NCBI GenBank assembly: GCA_050725495.1
Contig: JBOHHM010000019.1
Location: forward strand, 1-9,713
Reading direction: 5' to 3'
DNA: 9,713 bases
From: JBOHHM01 sp050725495
Lineage (GTDB): Bacteria; Pseudomonadota; Gammaproteobacteria; Burkholderiales; Burkholderiaceae_C
Each line of letters starts with the position of its first letter. Positions within the stretch are counted from its first letter, which is position 1. The notes under the pieces are model-generated. The model had not been told where the DNA came from and did not search any database. It worked only from the letters and a program-made list of their open reading frames with translations. Below are positions 6,297 through 9,713 of this stretch, piece after piece. The position numbers were made by a program, and so were the translations under genes.

Positions 6297-7658
6297 ATGA
6301 GCATGACCCTGGAGCAGTTGCGTGCAAGCAATGCGCAACATATGTTCCACCCGATGGCGGACCCCAAGGCTGTACGTGCCAATCTGCCGTTGATCATCGA
6401 ACGTGCCGACGGCGTGCATGTGTGGGATGTTGACGGCAAGCGCTACCTCGATACGGTGGCCTCGCTGTGGAACGTGAACGTGGGTCACAACCGGCCCGAG
6501 ATCAAGCGCGCCATCGTCGAGCAGCTCGACAAGCTCGCCTATTACTCGACTTTCCAGAACACCTCCAATCCCCCGGCCATCGAACTGTCGCAGCGCCTGA
6601 CCTCGATGTTTGCCGCCGAGCGCATGAGCCAGGTGCTGTTCAGCTCGGGCGGCTCGGATGCGGTGGAAACCGCGCTCAAGCTCGCGCGCCAGTACTGGAA
6701 GCTCGAAGGCCAGGCCGGCCGCACCAAGTTCATCTCGCTCAAATGGGGCTACCACGGCGTGCACCTGGGCGGTACCTCGATCAACGGCACGCCGGCGTTC
6801 CGACAGGCTTATGAGCCGCTGCTGCCGGGCTGCCTGCAGGTCGAGTCGCCCTACCTGTACCGCAACCCCTGGGGCGAGCGCGACCCGGCCCGCCTGGCCG
6901 CACTGTGCGCGGCCGAACTCGAGCGCACGATCCAATACCAGGGCCCCGAGACGGTGGCGGCGTTCGTGGCCGAGCCGGTGCAGGGTGCGGGTGGTGTGAT
7001 CGTGCCGCACGAGAGCTACTGGCCGCGCGTGCGCGAGATCCTGGACCGCTATGGCGTGCTGCTGATTTCCGACGAGATCGTGACCGGGTTCGGGCGCATC
7101 GGCGCGATGTGCGGCGCACGCGCCTGGGGCGTGGCGCCCGACATCATGGCCATGGCCAAGGGCATCAACTCCGGCTATGTACCGCTGGGCGCGACCTTGT
7201 TGAACGAGCGCGTCGCCAGTGCCTGGACCCGCCCCGACCTGCCCGCAGCCATCATGCATGGCTACACCTATTCGGGCCACGCGCTGGCCTGCGCCGCCGC
7301 CAATGCCAATCTGGAGATCGTGGTGGTCGAGGACCTGCCCAAGCGTGCCCAGCAGGTGGGCGCCTACCTGAACGAACAGCTGGCGCAGTTCATGCGCTAC
7401 CCGCATGTGGGCGATGTGCGCGGCAAAGGGCTGATGGCGGCCATCGAGCTGGTGACCGACCGGCAGTCTGCCGCCATGTTGGCGGTTCCCGCGCCTTACA
7501 CGCAGACGCTGGTGTCGGTGGCGCGCCAGGAAGGCGCCATCATCCGGGTGCAGGGCAACCGCCTGATCCTGTCGCCGCCGCTGGTGTTCACGCCGGCCGA
7601 TGTCGACGAAACGGTCAGAGTGCTGCATGCCGCTTTCACCGCTGCCGAAAAAATCTGA
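6297..7658 (+). CDS. class III omega-aminotransferase (beta-alanine/omega-amino acid:pyruvate type)
   Basis: PLP-dependent, fold-type I, class III aminotransferase of 453 aa, the usual length. It moves the terminal amino group of an omega-amino acid or amine to a keto acid, usually pyruvate, leaving a semialdehyde. Visible features are W58 in SLWNVNVGH at the substrate pocket, the phosphate-binding loop SSGGSDAVETALKLAR (116-131), Y152/H153 after KWG (cofactor stacking region), D259 in ISDEIVTGFGR, and the Schiff-base lysine K288 in MAMAKGINSG. R417 in IIRVQGN sits where omega-transaminases carry the mobile arginine that binds substrate carboxylates. Between the aldehyde dehydrogenase and the transporter genes, and next to a beta-ureidopropionase operon, beta-alanine (or 3-aminoisobutyrate):pyruvate transamination is the best guess. 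Taurine:pyruvate, GABA or polyamine transamination are real alternatives within the same family. The ABC ATPase start follows 10 bases after the stop codon. Confidence 0.92.
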   Translation: MSMTLEQLRASNAQHMFHPMADPKAVRANLPLIIERADGVHVWDVDGKRYLDTVASLWNVNVGHNRPEIKRAIVEQLDKLAYYSTFQNTSNPPAIELSQRLTSMFAAERMSQVLFSSGGSDAVETALKLARQYWKLEGQAGRTKFISLKWGYHGVHLGGTSINGTPAFRQAYEPLLPGCLQVESPYLYRNPWGERDPARLAALCAAELERTIQYQGPETVAAFVAEPVQGAGGVIVPHESYWPRVREILDRYGVLLISDEIVTGFGRIGAMCGARAWGVAPDIMAMAKGINSGYVPLGATLLNERVASAWTRPDLPAAIMHGYTYSGHALACAAANANLEIVVVEDLPKRAQQVGAYLNEQLAQFMRYPHVGDVRGKGLMAAIELVTDRQSAAMLAVPAPYTQTLVSVARQEGAIIRVQGNRLILSPPLVFTPADVDETVRVLHAAFTAAEKI

Positions 7659-7662
7659 GGAG
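7657..7662 (+). promoter_or_regulatory. Shine-Dalgarno overlapping the aminotransferase stop
   Basis: GAGGAG begins inside the TGA stop (7656-7658) and sits 6 bases before the ATG at 7669. This suggests translational coupling between the aminotransferase and the ABC ATPase, and argues against the longer in-frame start inside the aminotransferase gene. Confidence 0.7.
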
Positions 7663-7668
7663 CACGCC

Positions 7669-8463
7669 ATGCAAGCGCAAATGGACGGGAGCGTATTGGC
7701 CGTTGACGGCATCTCGAAATCGCTGGGCGACGGCGCGGCGCGCCAGACCATCATTGGCGACCTGAGCTTTCGCGCGGGACGTGGCGAGTTTGTCTCGGTC
7801 GTGGGGCCCAGCGGCTGCGGCAAGACCACGCTGCTGATGTGTCTGGCGGGGCTGTACGGCGTGGACGGCGGCTCGGTGCGCTTTGAGCAGCAGGCCGTCA
7901 GCGGTCCGCCGGCCGGGCTGTCGGTGGTGTTCCAGGACTACAGCCGCTCACTGCTGCCGTGGAAGAGCACGCTCGATAACGTGCTGTTCGGCATGAAGCG
8001 CGTCACGCTGGCAGCACAAGACAAACGTGCGCGCGCCATGGAGCTGCTGGCCGCGGTGGGCCTCAACGGGTTCGAGTCGCACTACCCGTGGCAGGTTTCG
8101 GGCGGCATGCAGCAACGCGTGGCCATTGCACGCGCGCTGGCGGCCCAGCCGCGCCTGCTGCTGCTCGACGAGCCGATGGCGGCGGTGGACGCGCAGACCC
8201 GCGCCGAGCTGCAGGACCTGGTGTTGAACCTCGCCCACCGTTTCAACCAGACCTGCCTGCTGGTGACGCACGATGTTGATGAAGCGGTGTACATGGCGGA
8301 CCGCGTCATCGTGCTGTCCAAGCGGCCGACCCGGGTGATGGCCGATATTGCGGTGGACCTTCCCAAGCCGCGCGAGCAGTTGGTCACCCGCGAGCACCCC
8401 ACCTTCTTGCATTTGCGGCACGAGATTGTTTCGATGATCCGCTCGATGCGCGAAGCCCACTGA
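7669..8463 (+). CDS. ABC transporter ATP-binding protein, nitrate/sulfonate/taurine importer type
   Basis: Cytoplasmic ATPase subunit of an ABC importer, 264 aa, of the SsuB/TauB-like class. All nucleotide-binding motifs are intact: Walker A GPSGCGKTT (46-54), Q-loop Q89 (VVFQDYSRSLLPW), signature VSGGMQQR (143-150), Walker B LLLLDEP (163-169) and switch H201 (LLVTHDVDEAVYMADR). The SLLPW stretch after the Q-loop and the short C-terminus after the ATPase core fit this importer class. It is co-directional and close to the aminotransferase upstream and a secreted binding protein 30 bases downstream, so it should energise uptake of the substrate that protein captures. No membrane permease gene is present before the window ends; one is expected further downstream. 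Known substrates in this class include taurine, alkanesulfonates, nitrate and pyrimidine precursors. The actual substrate cannot be read from the ATPase. Confidence 0.94.
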   Translation: MQAQMDGSVLAVDGISKSLGDGAARQTIIGDLSFRAGRGEFVSVVGPSGCGKTTLLMCLAGLYGVDGGSVRFEQQAVSGPPAGLSVVFQDYSRSLLPWKSTLDNVLFGMKRVTLAAQDKRARAMELLAAVGLNGFESHYPWQVSGGMQQRVAIARALAAQPRLLLLDEPMAAVDAQTRAELQDLVLNLAHRFNQTCLLVTHDVDEAVYMADRVIVLSKRPTRVMADIAVDLPKPREQLVTREHPTFLHLRHEIVSMIRSMREAH

Positions 8464-8493
8464 TCTCCTCTCACCTATTCAAGGAATACCAGC

Positions 8494-9495
8494 ATGACCC
8501 GACTTTTCCAATGGCTTTGCAGCGCCGCTGTGAGCCTGATCGCACTGAGCAGCGGCTTCTCCAGCACGGCCGCCTTCGCCCAGGCCAGCCCCAAGCCGGC
8601 GCTGCAGACGATCCGCATCGGCGGCTTGCGCGCCGATTCGATGATCCGCCTCTACCATGCCGAGCGCGCTGGCTATTTGGCGCAGGAGGGCCTGAAGGCC
8701 GAATTCACCCTGCTGGGCTCGGGCCCCGCCGTGGCGTCGGCCGTCGTCAGCGGTTCGGTCGACGTGGGTTACTCGGCCGTGGTGCCGGGCATCTTCGCGC
8801 GGGCGAACCAGCAGCCGCTGCGCATGTTCATGACCATGGCGACCGAGTCGGGCGCGGCCGGCCAGCAGGGCACCTGGATCGCGGTGCGTGACGCGAGCCC
8901 GGCGCGCAGCCTCAAAGACCTGGCCGGCAAGACCGTGGCGATCAACGCGTCTGGCGCGCTGTGCGAACTGCTGGTGCGCGATCACCTGGCCAAGGCCGGT
9001 GTGGCCTACGATGCGGTCAAGATCGTCGTGCTGCCGTTTCCGCAGATGCAGGCGGCACTGCAGACCGGCAACGCCGACGCGGCCTGCCTGACCGAGCCCT
9101 TCTTCGCCGCGGCGAAGCTGGCGCCTCAGGTGCGCGCGAGGGCGCTGGCGGCGGGCATGGTGGCCGACCTCGCACCCCAGACCCGCGTGGCGCAGGACGG
9201 CATGTTCGTGCGCGACGACTGGGGCAGTGCGAACAAGGACCTGCTGCGCAAGCTGATCAAGGCCACGGCCCGTGCGACCGAGGACTTTCGCAAGAGCCCT
9301 GCGCTGTACCGCCGCCTGATGGTGGAGGAGTTCAAACTGACCCCGGCGACCGCCGACCAGATTGCGATCTATTTCGACTTCGGTGAACTGAGCGCGCAAC
9401 CGCGCGATCTGCAGCCCATCCTGAGCGCCATGCAACGCCACGGCCTGCACAAGTCCGAGCTCAAGGCCGAAGATGTGGTGCTGCCGCTGAACTGA
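8494..9495 (+). CDS. ABC transporter periplasmic substrate-binding protein (SsuA/THI5-like)
   Basis: Secreted solute-binding protein of 333 aa. The N-terminus is a classical Sec signal peptide (positive MTR, hydrophobic core 7-20, cleavage likely after AFA at 29). No lipobox cysteine is present, so a soluble periplasmic protein is expected. The mature part starts with a beta strand (QTIRIGGLR), followed by a helix with ERAGYLAQEGLKAEF and then GSGPAVASAVVSGSVDVGYSA. The later segments KDLAGKTVAINASG and MQAALQTGNADAACLTEPFFAAA are typical of the NMT1/THI5-SsuA-TauA fold, in which the two lobes close on a small anionic or aromatic ligand. AAGGAA (8481-8486) lies 7 bases before the ATG. It presumably feeds the transporter whose ATPase lies immediately upstream. 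The ligand is unknown; pyrimidine-like compounds, omega-amino acids or sulfonates are possible. Confidence 0.9.
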   Translation: MTRLFQWLCSAAVSLIALSSGFSSTAAFAQASPKPALQTIRIGGLRADSMIRLYHAERAGYLAQEGLKAEFTLLGSGPAVASAVVSGSVDVGYSAVVPGIFARANQQPLRMFMTMATESGAAGQQGTWIAVRDASPARSLKDLAGKTVAINASGALCELLVRDHLAKAGVAYDAVKIVVLPFPQMQAALQTGNADAACLTEPFFAAAKLAPQVRARALAAGMVADLAPQTRVAQDGMFVRDDWGSANKDLLRKLIKATARATEDFRKSPALYRRLMVEEFKLTPATADQIAIYFDFGELSAQPRDLQPILSAMQRHGLHKSELKAEDVVLPLN

Positions 9496-9531
9496 TTTCT
9501 CTGCCCTCAACGCCTTCAGGAGAGCCCTTCC

Positions 9532-9713
9532 ATGAACCCGCCTCTCAAGACCCGCATGCGCCTTGCCTTGCTGGGCGCGGCGCTGGCTATCGCGGCCCTC
9601 GCCCCGATCTCAGCCGCCCAGGCCCAGACCGCTGTCAAGGTCGCCGGCCTGCGCACCATCGCGTTCATCCCGGTGACCTATGCGCAGAAGCAGGGCTACT
9701 TCAAGCGCGAAGG
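9532..9713 (+). CDS. second SsuA/THI5-like substrate-binding protein, 3' partial
   Basis: Sixty codons are visible before the window ends. The ATG at 9532 follows AGGAG (9518-9522) by 9 bases. Residues 1-31 form a Sec signal peptide (KTRMR, then a hydrophobic Leu/Ala-rich core, cleavage likely after AQA). The mature start, VKVAGLRTIAFIPVTYAQKQGYFKREG, aligns by eye with the beginning of the preceding binding protein (IRIGGLR ... AERAGYLAQEG), so this is a tandem paralogue or a related binding protein in the same operon, 36 bases downstream. The rest of the protein is outside the window, so intactness and ligand cannot be judged. Confidence 0.8.
   Translation, partial: MNPPLKTRMRLALLGAALAIAALAPISAAQAQTAVKVAGLRTIAFIPVTYAQKQGYFKRE

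Noticed and set aside
4830..7829. A 999-codon open frame on the - strand across the aldehyde dehydrogenase and aminotransferase genes
   Set aside because: Same reason: low-complexity His/Arg/Gly-rich translation with no domain, opposite two well-supported genes, and no clear start site signals.
8479..9510. A 343-codon open frame on the - strand opposite the first substrate-binding protein
   Set aside because: Shadow of a gene with a clear signal peptide and family fold; the antisense translation shows no motif.

Overview
The window is high-GC, gene-dense bacterial DNA with short intergenic gaps, strong GC-ending codon bias and clear Shine-Dalgarno sites. Gene content and protein style fit a betaproteobacterium, probably Burkholderiales (Comamonadaceae-like). 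That placement is inferred from style, not from a marker gene. There are eight protein genes, the first and last cut by the window edges. I saw no RNA genes, mobile elements, CRISPR arrays or origins. No gap between genes exceeds about 80 bases.

Left module (1-4108, + strand): an NCS1-family nucleobase/hydantoin transporter (5' end missing), a dihydropyrimidinase/hydantoinase (hydA) and a zinc-dependent N-carbamoyl-amino-acid hydrolase/beta-ureidopropionase of the HyuC type. The gaps are 43 and 21 bases, so they read as one operon. Together they import a pyrimidine- or hydantoin-like ring, open a dihydropyrimidine ring and remove the carbamoyl group, giving a beta-amino acid (beta-alanine from dihydrouracil), CO2 and ammonia.

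Centre (4178-4835): a MarR-family regulator on the - strand, convergent with the left module and divergent from the right one. The 76-base divergent spacer holds a good sigma70-type promoter for the right module and two inverted repeats that could be operators. The promoter is placed so that the aldehyde dehydrogenase mRNA may be leaderless.

Right module (4836-9713, + strand): an NAD(P)-dependent aldehyde dehydrogenase, a class III omega-aminotransferase, an ABC ATPase of the nitrate/sulfonate/taurine importer type, a periplasmic substrate-binding protein, and the start of a second, related binding protein cut by the window end. No ABC permease is in view; it probably lies downstream.

Read together, the modules spell out the lower reductive pyrimidine route: dihydropyrimidine to N-carbamoyl-beta-alanine to beta-alanine to malonate semialdehyde to acid. 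The dihydropyrimidine dehydrogenase that would feed it is not in the window. The right module could equally be a separate MarR-controlled omega-amino-acid or amine module. All families are well known. The less ordinary points are the possibly leaderless promoter, the operator candidates, the use of a non-CoA-type aldehyde dehydrogenase, and two tandem binding proteins behind one ATPase.
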